12,896 nt of DNA from Clostridia bacterium (GTDB lineage Bacteria; Bacillota; Clostridia; Christensenellales; UBA3700): positions 1-12,896 of the forward strand of contig JAIEEW010000116.1 of assembly GCA_029067255.1 (NCBI GenBank), written 5' to 3'. Within the stretch, counting starts at the first letter, position 1, and each line of letters starts with the position of its first letter. The translations under genes were made by a program, and so were the position numbers. Below are positions 6,526-12,896 of the stretch, one piece after another. Under the pieces are notes generated by a model. The model saw nothing but the letters and a program-made list of their open reading frames with translations. It made no database searches and was not told the DNA's origin.

Positions 6526-7398
6526 TTATCTATTTATTTCAATGGCAAAAGAGTATTCGAATACTTCTCCTGCGCCGAGCGCGTTTATACGCTCTTTCTC
6601 TTTTATTTCTCTCTTCGCTTCTACAGCGTCGGGAATTCCCCACCACGGTTCTACGCAAAAGTATTCCCCATTTTCGGGATGCGACCAAAACGCCAACACC
6701 GGCGGGTCATTGAGCGTAAAATCCAACGTCTTGCCGTCCCCTTTCACCAGTCTTAGACTTTGAAAGTTCTCATCGGCAAAAATAAGCGTAGCGTACTTTT
6801 TCATCAACGCCTTATCGCAATAGAGTCTTTTGAATTTTCCTATCTTATCCAAATAAGCGATAAAGTGTCCCGCTTCGTCAAGGTAATAATTGCTGGGATC
6901 TATAATCTCTGGAAAATCTATATAATTGTCCGACGTATCGCAACAATCTTTGCAAGTAAGCGCAATAGCGGGATGTCCGCCCAACATAAAATACATTTCG
7001 CTATCGCCTAAATTCTTTACTTGCATAGTCTTGATATACTTGTCTTTTACAACTTCGTGAATAACTCTCAAATCGAATTTGTAAGGATAGTATTTCAACG
7101 TTTCGTCGCTCCATAGGAATTTATGTTCCACTCGCGAAGAACTTACGCTTTCAATCTCGAAATTATGCTCGCAACACAAACCGTGCGTCGGCATAGAGTA
7201 CTTTTCGCCGTTTACCGTATAGTACCCGTCTTTAAGTCTTCCCACGAAAGGAAAAATAGTAACGTCTTTGCCCGTCCAACTGTCTTCGCTTCCTTGCCAA
7301 AGAAGTTCTTCTTTTTCTTTCAAATCGTAAAAACTCTCCAACGTACTGCCGGTTTCGTTGATTTCCACTCTAAGCGTATCGGATTTTATAATACTCAT
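6526..7398 (-). CDS. Aldose 1-epimerase (mutarotase) family protein, LacX-type
   Basis: 290 residues, galactose-mutarotase-like beta-sandwich fold. The family interconverts alpha and beta anomers of free sugars. Visible motifs: FPFVGRLKDGYY (49-60, with Arg54), MPTHGL (69-74, His72), the second conserved His142 in LGGHPAI, and EPWWGIPD (250-257) whose Glu250 would be the catalytic base. This pattern fits the LacX/YeaD-like branch rather than classical GalM. The usual HGFAR stretch reads HGLCCEHNF, so the Arg found after that His in many relatives is missing. The gene lies directly before the sialidase (11-bp gap) and 37 bp after the aminotransferase; AAAGGA about 6 nt before the ATG supports the start. 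Because of its position I infer action on sialic acid, ManNAc or another host-glycan sugar; the true substrate is unknown. Confidence 0.87.
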   Translation of the reverse strand: MSIIKSDTLRVEINETGSTLESFYDLKEKEELLWQGSEDSWTGKDVTIFPFVGRLKDGYYTVNGEKYSMPTHGLCCEHNFEIESVSSSRVEHKFLWSDETLKYYPYKFDLRVIHEVVKDKYIKTMQVKNLGDSEMYFMLGGHPAIALTCKDCCDTSDNYIDFPEIIDPSNYYLDEAGHFIAYLDKIGKFKRLYCDKALMKKYATLIFADENFQSLRLVKGDGKTLDFTLNDPPVLAFWSHPENGEYFCVEPWWGIPDAVEAKREIKEKERINALGAGEVFEYSFAIEINR

Positions 7399-7435
7399 AA
7401 TCTATCCTTTCTTATCTTTATTTTCCGTTTATATT

Positions 7436-8623
7436 TCAATTCCCGAAAATCTCTTTAGCCAGTTTTTCAAAAGACGGCAGACTTGTTCTTATCATTTTAT
7501 TGCTCACGCAATAAGCGATCCTGACGTATCCTTCGCAACAGAAACTCTTTCCGCCAACTACGAGTATATTATACGACTTTGCTTTGGAGACGAAGTCGCT
7601 TTCGTTTATAGGACATTTTACAAACAGATAAAACGCGCCTTGCGGTTTTACGCATTCAAAACCGTATTCGCTCAACGCGGAATACAACAGTTTTCTGTTT
7701 TCGTCGTACGCGCTCAAATCAGTCTTTTCGTCAATGCATTTTTCCACCAGCAGTTGTTGCAATGACGGAGCGTTGACGAAACCGAGAATTCTCGTCGCAA
7801 CGTTGCAAGCGGATAGCAGTTCTTCATAGCCGTCAGCCTTGTCAGATATTGCAAGATAACCTATTCTCTCTCCCGGCAGCGACAGCGATTTGGAATACGA
7901 ATAACCTATTATCGTATTTGAATAATAGTTGGGAATAAACGGCGCAATCTCGCCGTCATAAGCAAGTTCTCTATACGGTTCGTCGGAAATAATGTATATC
8001 ACCGTCGAATATTCTTCGCTCTTTTTTTTGAGTATCTTACCCAAATCTCTCAACGTATCTTTTCCGTATATCACGCCGGTAGGATTGTTAGGCGTGTTGA
8101 CTATGACTGCTCTCGTCTTTGGAGTGATTGCCTTTTTCAACGCGCTAAGATCAGGTTGAAAAGTCGGCGGATTAGGCGGGACTACGACGATCTGTCCGTC
8201 GACGTTGGATATATAATTGTCATACTCGCCGAAATACGGCGCGATGACAATTACTTCTTCGCCGGCGTTGACAATGGCTTTCAACGCCACGTTCAATCCG
8301 CCCGCTGCGCCCACCGTCATAACGATATTGTCAGCCGTATAAGACGCGTTATATCTTTTGTTGAGATCATCCGCAACGGCTTTTCTTACGGATACGTAAC
8401 CGCTGTTGGTCATATAACCGTGCAGAGTCAACGGGTCTACGCTATCGACTATCTCTTTTATCGCTTTGTTGACCTTTTCCGGCGCGGGTATACTTGGATT
8501 ACCCAAAGAAAAATCGTATACGTTTTCTTTGCCGTAAATTTCAGACAGTCTTTTACCTTCTTCGAACATCGCGCGTATCGCCGAGCCCGACTTCATAATG
8601 TTTTTCATTTTTTCAGATATCAT
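7436..8623 (-). CDS. PLP-dependent class I/II aminotransferase
   Basis: 395 residues, fold-type I aminotransferase of the aspartate/aromatic family. It moves an amino group between an amino acid and a 2-oxoacid in the cytoplasm. PLP and substrate motifs: SLGNPSIPAP (39-48), GAAGGLN (105-111), NTPNNPTG (176-183, Asn180), SDEPYREL (213-220, Asp214 and Tyr217), YSYSKSLSLPGERIGY (241-256) with Schiff-base Lys245, and Arg368 in YVRIAY for the substrate carboxylate. The frame is open upstream to 8806, but that stretch runs antiparallel in meaning to the preceding gene, and the ATG at 8623 has an excellent AAAGGGG six bases upstream, so 8623 is chosen. It starts 11 bp after the dehydrogenase gene, whose stop overlaps this SD, suggesting co-expression. 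The amino donor cannot be read from sequence. Confidence 0.93.
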   Translation of the reverse strand: MISEKMKNIMKSGSAIRAMFEEGKRLSEIYGKENVYDFSLGNPSIPAPEKVNKAIKEIVDSVDPLTLHGYMTNSGYVSVRKAVADDLNKRYNASYTADNIVMTVGAAGGLNVALKAIVNAGEEVIVIAPYFGEYDNYISNVDGQIVVVPPNPPTFQPDLSALKKAITPKTRAVIVNTPNNPTGVIYGKDTLRDLGKILKKKSEEYSTVIYIISDEPYRELAYDGEIAPFIPNYYSNTIIGYSYSKSLSLPGERIGYLAISDKADGYEELLSACNVATRILGFVNAPSLQQLLVEKCIDEKTDLSAYDENRKLLYSALSEYGFECVKPQGAFYLFVKCPINESDFVSKAKSYNILVVGGKSFCCEGYVRIAYCVSNKMIRTSLPSFEKLAKEIFGN

Positions 8624-8629
8624 ATAATA

Positions 8630-8636
8630 CCCCTTT
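8630..8636 (-). promoter_or_regulatory. Ribosome binding site of the aminotransferase gene
   Basis: AAAGGGG on the minus strand, six bases before the ATG at 8623. It overlaps the TAA stop of the upstream dehydrogenase gene (8637-8635). It decides the start codon against an in-frame extension reaching 8806. Confidence 0.8.
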
Positions 8637-9591
8637 ATTTGTACGGATAAACGCAGTTTTGCGCCTTGCCGTTCAAAAATGATTTTACGTTTTCCACAGC
8701 GATTTTCATAAGTCTTGTTCTCGCTTCTTCCGACGCCCATGCAATATGCGGCGTGATATAGCATCTCGGAGCGCCTATAAGCGGATTGTCTTTGGGCGGT
8801 TCGCACGAAAGCACGTCCGCTCCGTAACCGCCTATCTTACCGCTATCCAGTCCTTCTCTTACCGCGATTTCGTCAACCACTCCGCCGCGAGCGGTGTTGA
8901 CAATTATTACGCCGTCTTTCATCTTATTTACGGTATTGTTGCAAATAAGCCTGTCGCTGTCTTCGTTCATAGGACAATGCAGACTTATGACGTCGCTTTG
9001 AGCAAGCAGTTCGTCAAGACTTACGCTTTGAGCAATACCGTCGCCCGAAAAGTTATGACGCTTATACGCCAAAACTTTCATTCCCAACGCGCGGGTTATC
9101 TTTGCGACTTCTTTGGCAATCGCGCCGTAACCTATAAGTCCTATCGTCTTGCCGTCAAGTTCCATTATATCCTGTACTCGATAGCAAAAATCTTTACATT
9201 TGTTCCAATCCCCGCCAACTGCGGAAGAGTTGTGTTTGCCTACCCCCATAGCGATTTCCAACAAAAGCGCAACCGTCAGTTGAGCGACGGACTTCGTCGA
9301 ATAGTCGGGTATATTGCAGACTGGAATATTCCTTTTCTTCGCGTATTCAATATCGACAATATTATATCCTGTGGAAAGCAACCCTATATATTTGAGATTC
9401 GGTATCTTTTCCAACAACTCTTTATCCAAAACGACTTTGTTGGAAATGAGTATTTCCGCTTCTCTTGCCCTTTCAAGGCGTTGCTCAGGCAACGTCCTTT
9501 CATAATAAGAAAGTTCGCCCAAAGCGGCGAGATCGCTCCAACTCATAGTCCCTTCGTCTGTAGTATATCCGTCGAGAATAACAATCTTCAT
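8635..9591 (-). CDS. D-2-hydroxyacid dehydrogenase (glycerate/hydroxypyruvate reductase-like)
   Basis: 318 residues from the ATG at 9591. It belongs to the D-isomer-specific 2-hydroxyacid dehydrogenase family, which reduces 2-oxoacids with NAD(P)H. Features: substrate-domain STGYNIVDIEYAKKRNIPV (73-91), nucleotide-binding GLIGYGAIAKEVA (151-163), the catalytic triad Arg235 (NTARGG), Glu264 (SCEPP) and His282 (TPHIAWAS). The pattern is closest to HprA-type glycerate/hydroxypyruvate reductases. The second strand of the Rossmann fold ends VLAYKRHN (173-180), with Lys-Arg and no acidic residue, hinting at NADP(H). The frame extends to 9681, but that part overlaps rsmF coding sequence; the chosen ATG lies one base after the rsmF stop (TAAaATG), with AGAAAG close upstream. 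Its neighbour aminotransferase suggests linked amino-acid/oxoacid/hydroxyacid conversion (inference). Confidence 0.92.
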   Translation of the reverse strand: MKIVILDGYTTDEGTMSWSDLAALGELSYYERTLPEQRLERAREAEILISNKVVLDKELLEKIPNLKYIGLLSTGYNIVDIEYAKKRNIPVCNIPDYSTKSVAQLTVALLLEIAMGVGKHNSSAVGGDWNKCKDFCYRVQDIMELDGKTIGLIGYGAIAKEVAKITRALGMKVLAYKRHNFSGDGIAQSVSLDELLAQSDVISLHCPMNEDSDRLICNNTVNKMKDGVIIVNTARGGVVDEIAVREGLDSGKIGGYGADVLSCEPPKDNPLIGAPRCYITPHIAWASEEARTRLMKIAVENVKSFLNGKAQNCVYPYK

Positions 9592-9592
9592 T

Positions 9593-10936
9593 TTACTTTC
9601 TAAGCCCCTTTGGATAATGATTTTTTGCATAATTTCCGTCGCATTTGCACCAGCCGATAGATATTCCTTGATATACCGCAAGCGTCCAACCTTTTTCTCC
9701 GTCTGACGACAACGTCTGTCCGCCGATATATTTCAACGCGTCTTCTTCGGACAATTCAAGAGTTCTCTTCACTTCATGCGGTTTTAACGCAAGCGCAAGC
9801 GAGTGCGAAGGCTCGAATCTATTTTTTATTACAGAGCCGAGATGCAATCCCGCTCTCTCCACTTTCAACCTATCCAGTCTGGGCGTTCCCTTTGGCATAG
9901 CGTAAAGATTGTCTCCAAAAGAAAGATCTGCGACAAATTCGGTATTTAGGTTTTCTCTTTGCCACTCCTTGAAAATCTTTACTTGCGACTGACTTATCTT
10001 TGACGGTTGAAGCGAATACTTTACTTCTTCTCTATCCCCGATATGTTGAAGTATTGCGAAAAAGTGTCCTTCTCCGTCAAACTTATGCGGAAAAATTCTG
10101 TTGGTAGTCGCAATCATACTGTTACGCTGACTGCCGTCAATGGGAAATCCTTTGCAAAATTCATAATTTGCGGATACTACTTTAAATTCGGGATATTTAC
10201 TCAAAAATTCATCTATTACTTCTTCGTTCTCTTGCTTTGAAAACGTACACGTCGAATACACAATCCTACCGCCCGATCTAAGCGTCTTTACCGCGTCGTC
10301 CAAAATATCGAGTTGCCTTGCCTTACAAAGTTCTACGTTATCAGTCGACCATTCGTTTACAGCGAGCGGATTCTTTCTGAACATTCCTTCGCCCGAACAA
10401 GGCGCGTCAACTAAAACCTTGTCGAAAATACCGCAAAATCTCTCCGATAAAGTCTTTGGACTTTCATTGAGTACAACGCAGTTTTTTACCCCGCATCTCT
10501 CTACGTTCTGCGAAAGTATCTTTGCTCGCGAAGGAATGATTTCGTTGGCTATAAGTAATCCAGTCGAGTTCAGCGCGCAAGCGATTTGAGTGGTTTTCCC
10601 GCCCGGAGCCGCGCACAGATCCAGTACGGTATCTCCTTCTTTTACGTCTAGGTTTTCAGCTACTGCCATTGCGCTGGGTTCTTGTATATAAAACGCTCCG
10701 CTCTCGTGAAATACGCTTTTGCCCGGTCTCTCCGTCTCGTCGTAGTAATAGCCTTGTTTGCACCAGTCGACAGGTTTAAGCGAAAAAGTATTTTTTACCG
10801 TCTCGACGCTTGTTTTCAAAGTATTAATTCTCAACGCGCGGAAAGTATCTTTATCGTAACTTGAAATGAAAGCGTCAAACTCATTTCCGAGCATATCTTT
10901 CATTCGCGACAAGAATTCCTTTGGCAAATCAAGCAT
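9593..10936 (-). CDS. rsmF: RsmF/NSUN-family rRNA (cytosine-C5)-methyltransferase
   Basis: 447 residues, RsmB/NOP/NSUN-family RNA m5C methyltransferase. RsmF-type proteins of Bacillota of this size methylate 16S rRNA cytosines in the ribosomal decoding region; the exact site here is not known. Motifs: RALRINTLK (33-41), FYIQEPSAM (82-90), SAM-binding VLDLCAAPGGKT (104-115), NEII (131-134), VDAPCSGEGMFRK (176-188, Cys180 in motif IV) and STCTFSKQENE (228-238, nucleophile Cys230 in motif VI). The C-terminal part (about 300-447, with AGLHLG and the ending GWCKCDGNYAKNHYPKGLRK) fits the RsmF C-terminal RNA-binding region. Start: the ATG at 10936 has AAGGA 5 nt upstream and a promoter behind it; an upstream TTG at 10963 would sit at the predicted transcription start. 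First gene of the long operon. Confidence 0.93.
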   Translation of the reverse strand: MLDLPKEFLSRMKDMLGNEFDAFISSYDKDTFRALRINTLKTSVETVKNTFSLKPVDWCKQGYYYDETERPGKSVFHESGAFYIQEPSAMAVAENLDVKEGDTVLDLCAAPGGKTTQIACALNSTGLLIANEIIPSRAKILSQNVERCGVKNCVVLNESPKTLSERFCGIFDKVLVDAPCSGEGMFRKNPLAVNEWSTDNVELCKARQLDILDDAVKTLRSGGRIVYSTCTFSKQENEEVIDEFLSKYPEFKVVSANYEFCKGFPIDGSQRNSMIATTNRIFPHKFDGEGHFFAILQHIGDREEVKYSLQPSKISQSQVKIFKEWQRENLNTEFVADLSFGDNLYAMPKGTPRLDRLKVERAGLHLGSVIKNRFEPSHSLALALKPHEVKRTLELSEEDALKYIGGQTLSSDGEKGWTLAVYQGISIGWCKCDGNYAKNHYPKGLRK

Positions 10937-10941
10937 ATTAT

Positions 10942-10949
10942 TCCTTCTC
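10942..10949 (-). promoter_or_regulatory. Ribosome binding site of rsmF
   Basis: GAGAAGGA on the minus strand, five bases before the ATG at 10936. It settles the start against an in-frame TTG at 10963, which has no SD and lies at the expected transcription start point. Confidence 0.75.
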
Positions 10950-10967
10950 AAAAACTTTATCAAAAAA

Positions 10968-10997
10968 ATTATACCATATCCAAATTATATAATGCAA
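10968..10997 (-). promoter_or_regulatory. Predicted extended -10 promoter of the rsmF-nan operon
   Basis: Minus-strand TGG-TATAAT (hexamer at 10973-10968, TG at 10976-10975) is a consensus extended -10. A weak -35-like TTGCAT (10997-10992) lies 18 nt upstream. The predicted transcription start is near 10961, giving a roughly 25-nt leader that contains the rsmF SD. This is the only convincing promoter seen upstream of rsmF through nanA. No operator-like inverted repeat was noticed around it. Confidence 0.65.
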
Positions 10998-11030
10998 TAA
11001 GAATATAAATAAAAAGAGATTAACTGACAC

Positions 11031-11066
11031 ATAAATACAAAAGCAGACGAAAACGCGTTCGTCTGC
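11031..11066 (-). terminator. Intrinsic terminator after the exonuclease gene
   Basis: On the minus strand GCAGACGAA (11066-11058) pairs perfectly with TTCGTCTGC (11051-11043) around the 6-nt loop CGCGTT, and is followed by the T-rich TTTTGTATTTAT (11042-11031). The hairpin begins about 32 bp after the exonuclease stop. It cleanly separates this transcript from the rsmF promoter just downstream. Confidence 0.75.
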
Positions 11067-11098
11067 CGTTATTATAAATAAGATATTGCGACTCCGAT

Positions 11099-12142
11099 TT
11101 AGTCTTGCGCCGCTTGCTCGGTTTCTACAGGTATTGGTTTTGGCTTTCTTTTGGGTTTGGGAATACAATAACCTTTTATTTTGCTCAAACTCCACGCTTT
11201 CACCTGTTCGTAAATGTCGGGATTGATTTTAAGCAAGCGAAGGATCTCTTCTTCGTCAAGCGTCTTAACTCCGCCGTCGGACAATTCCTTTACGTTTTGC
11301 GTGCGCTTACACTCTTCACCGTAAGCCAAAAAATATTGCATCTTGCTGAGTTTCGTAGTATAATTTCCCGCCTGTCGGCGTATGGAATTAACTAGAAACA
11401 AAGCCTGCTTGTATTTATGTTGCTCGAAATCAAGAGAAAAACTAAACGTCATGTTTTTTACTGCGCTCTTTTTAAGTAGCGCTGGATCGGGTTTTATAAA
11501 CCTTGCGTAATCAATGAGTTTTTTGGAATAAGAAACGGTAACGTAATGATTTACCACGACTCCGTTATCCACGGAATAATAACAGTTGGGACACATTTCC
11601 AACAACTCGTCCATCCCTACTTTTTTGTACTCGCATATTTTTTTCGCAACGCGCATTGTCAAATAAGCGTCGTAATCGCTTCGATGCAGGTTTTCAACTT
11701 CTATCTCGAAACTTTCGCATATTTTTCCCAGTCCGTTAACTTGACTTTCGGGCATGAAATGCTTGTGAATTATTTGCGTATCGTAAGCCTTGAACGTAAA
11801 ATACGGCTTCTTATATCTCAAACATTCTGACAGTAAGAAATTTATATCGTTGTTGACGGAATGACCGAAAATAAGCACGTTGTCGCTTTCAAGCAATTGC
11901 TTTATTCTGTCGTAGTAAAAATCGAATTTTGGGGATTTTTTGAATACTTCCTTTTCATATCCAAGTTCTATCTCTTCGTGTCCACTCCGACCCAAATGGA
12001 ATTTACTCGCTGGATTCATGAGTATATCCTTTTGCTCAATGATATTAAAATCCGCGTCGGCAAGGACGTAGCCGAAACTGCAAATTTTGCCGTGTCCGCC
12101 GAAACAATTCGCGCATTCTATGTCAAAGAACAAATAATTCAT
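11099..12142 (-). CDS. DEDDh 3'-5' exonuclease with C-terminal BRCT-like domain
   Basis: 347 residues. Residues 1-170 form a DnaQ/RNase T-type exonuclease domain: ExoI FFDIECAN (5-12, Asp7/Glu9), ExoII GHSVNNDINFL (93-103, Asp99) and ExoIII HRSDYDAYLT (153-162, His153/Asp158), the full DEDDh metal-binding set. After a linker with CPNCYYS (184-190), residues about 229-304 look like a BRCT domain: NMTFSFSLDFE, a helix, RRQAGNYTTKLSKMQYFLAYGEE, then KELSDGGVKTLDEEEILRLL. This recalls the NAD-ligase-type pattern (LSKKTDYLVAGE ... GVKIISEEEFL). The tail PKPKRKPKPIPV is basic and proline-rich. It should trim nucleic acid 3' ends in replication or repair; the substrate is unknown. AAAAGGA 7 nt before the ATG supports the start. 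It follows asnA by 46 bp without a terminator, so the two are probably co-transcribed. Confidence 0.87.
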   Translation of the reverse strand: MNYLFFDIECANCFGGHGKICSFGYVLADADFNIIEQKDILMNPASKFHLGRSGHEEIELGYEKEVFKKSPKFDFYYDRIKQLLESDNVLIFGHSVNNDINFLLSECLRYKKPYFTFKAYDTQIIHKHFMPESQVNGLGKICESFEIEVENLHRSDYDAYLTMRVAKKICEYKKVGMDELLEMCPNCYYSVDNGVVVNHYVTVSYSKKLIDYARFIKPDPALLKKSAVKNMTFSFSLDFEQHKYKQALFLVNSIRRQAGNYTTKLSKMQYFLAYGEECKRTQNVKELSDGGVKTLDEEEILRLLKINPDIYEQVKAWSLSKIKGYCIPKPKRKPKPIPVETEQAAQD

Positions 12143-12188
12143 GAAATTTCCTTTTGTTTATCTTTCGCTACGGTTGCGTATAACGCGT

Positions 12189-12896
12189 TTACAATAGTTC
12201 TATCCCTTCTTTACGGCACTTTTCAAGTTCCGAATCGCTCCATATAGACGGTTGAACTTCGCCTATATGACGTTTTGCAAGAATGAACATACAAAGACGC
12301 GACTGACCTATTCCGCCGCCAATCGACAACGGTAGTTCGTCGTTGATAAGCGCTTTGTGGAAAGGCAAAGACAGTCTGTCCGTCGCGCGTTCCGCTTGAA
12401 GTTGAGCGAGCATAGATTCTTTGTCCACTCTTATACCCATAGAAGAAAGTTCAAGTCCCCTTTCGATAGCGGGATCGTATACGAAAATATCTCCGTTAAG
12501 ATTCCAGTCGTCGTAATCGGGCGCTCTGCCGTCATGTTTCTTGCCGCTTTTAAGCAGTCCGCCTATCTGCATTATAAATACCGCTCCGTACTCCTTAGCA
12601 GCAGCGTTTTCTCTCTGCGAAGGGGTAAGCGTAGGATACATATCTTCCAGTTCTTGCGAAGTTACGAAAGTTATACCGTCGGGCAAATCGGCTTTATCCA
12701 GTCCGTATTTTTCTCTTACGCTGTCAGTAGTGGTTTTTATCACTTTGTAGATACTGCGTACGGTATTTTTTAGATAATCGAGATTGCGGTCTTGTTTGGA
12801 AATAACTTTTTCCCAGTCCCACTGGTCGACGTAGAGCGAATGAATATTGTCCACTATTTCGTCTCTTCTTATCGCATTCATGTCCGTATATAGACC
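12189..12896 (-). CDS. asnA: Aspartate--ammonia ligase AsnA (5' end outside window)
   Basis: 235 codons are visible out of roughly 330-340 expected; the N-terminal third lies beyond the window. It makes asparagine from aspartate, ammonia and ATP, with a class II aaRS-like fold, in the cytoplasm. Recognisable stretches: GLYTDMNAIRRDE at the window edge, SLYVDQWDWEKVI, QELEDMYPTLTPSQRE, AVFIMQIGG, KHDGRAPDYDDW, LNGDIFVYDP, LSSMGIRVD, LPLSIGGGIGQSR and RHIGEVQPSIW. The Met at 12881 is internal, because the frame continues upstream as Gly-Leu-Tyr-Thr-Asp in agreement with the family. The downstream exonuclease gene follows after 46 bp. Confidence 0.97.
   Translation of the reverse strand, partial: GLYTDMNAIRRDEIVDNIHSLYVDQWDWEKVISKQDRNLDYLKNTVRSIYKVIKTTTDSVREKYGLDKADLPDGITFVTSQELEDMYPTLTPSQRENAAAKEYGAVFIMQIGGLLKSGKKHDGRAPDYDDWNLNGDIFVYDPAIERGLELSSMGIRVDKESMLAQLQAERATDRLSLPFHKALINDELPLSIGGGIGQSRLCMFILAKRHIGEVQPSIWSDSELEKCRKEGIELL

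Noticed and set aside
8624..8806. Possible 61-residue N-terminal extension of the aminotransferase
   Set aside because: It overlaps the dehydrogenase coding sequence, has no family resemblance, and the ATG at 8623 has a strong AAAGGGG site at proper distance.
8746..9603. 285-codon plus-strand frame opposite the dehydrogenase
   Set aside because: Antisense shadow of a gene with full catalytic motifs; no recognisable domain or SD.
9592..9681. Possible 30-residue N-terminal extension of the hydroxyacid dehydrogenase
   Set aside because: It lies within the end of rsmF; the family N-terminus MKIVILDGYT begins at 9591.
10938..11195. 85-codon minus-strand reading frame with a hydrophobic C-terminal half
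   Set aside because: Its first part lies in the exonuclease 3' end in another frame and the rest is translated AT-rich intergenic DNA that includes the terminator hairpin and the rsmF promoter; no SD was seen.
1..12896. CRISPR array, tRNA/rRNA genes, insertion sequences, phage or toxin-antitoxin/defence genes
   Set aside because: Nothing matching was seen on either strand; all coding space is taken by eleven recognisable genes and the gaps are short.

Overview
This window looks like a chromosomal segment of an anaerobic Bacillota (Clostridia-type) bacterium, probably uncultured and host-associated. The reasons are by-eye similarity of the proteins to clostridial families, a moderately AT-rich composition, clear AGGAG-type ribosome binding sites, TGn-TATAAT-like promoters, a C. 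perfringens NanI-like sialidase, and a surface protein with Listeria-Bacteroides (InlB B-type) repeats. No rRNA, tRNA, CRISPR array, IS element or phage gene was seen. All eleven genes lie on the minus strand, so transcription runs from high to low coordinates. No gene-free stretch exceeds 300 bases.

Layout in transcription order. (1) 12896-11099: the 3' two thirds of asnA (ammonia-dependent asparagine synthetase), then a DEDDh 3'-5' exonuclease with an apparent C-terminal BRCT-like domain, closed by a hairpin terminator near 11031-11066. (2) 10997-2660: an extended -10 promoter and a strong Shine-Dalgarno (SD) site start a long, tightly packed run: an RsmF-type rRNA m5C methyltransferase, a D-2-hydroxyacid dehydrogenase, a class I/II PLP aminotransferase, a LacX-type aldose-1-epimerase, a sialidase without signal peptide, nanE, nanK and nanA, ending in a probable terminator at 2660-2694. 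(3) 2642-1833: an Mrp/NBP35 Fe-S carrier ATPase followed by an 8-bp perfect hairpin. (4) 1741-1: an extended -10 promoter, trmB (tRNA m7G46 methyltransferase) and an exported or lipid-anchored repeat protein whose ATG overlaps the trmB stop (ATGA); this last gene leaves the window.

The functional centre is a sialic-acid catabolic cluster: sialidase releases Neu5Ac, the mutarotase-like protein may equilibrate sugar anomers, NanA splits Neu5Ac to ManNAc and pyruvate, NanK phosphorylates ManNAc, and NanE converts ManNAc-6-P to GlcNAc-6-P. No transporter, NagA or NagB is present, and the sialidase appears cytosolic, so uptake of intact sialoglycans or oligosaccharides by a transporter encoded elsewhere is implied. 

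I do not see a convincing wholly new system. The points most worth a second look are the sialidase/mutarotase pairing, the aminotransferase-dehydrogenase pair at the head of the sialic-acid operon, the exonuclease-BRCT fusion, and a TrmB whose catalytic DPWPK-like motif is altered. All assignments come from reading translated sequence and remembered family motifs; no database search was run.
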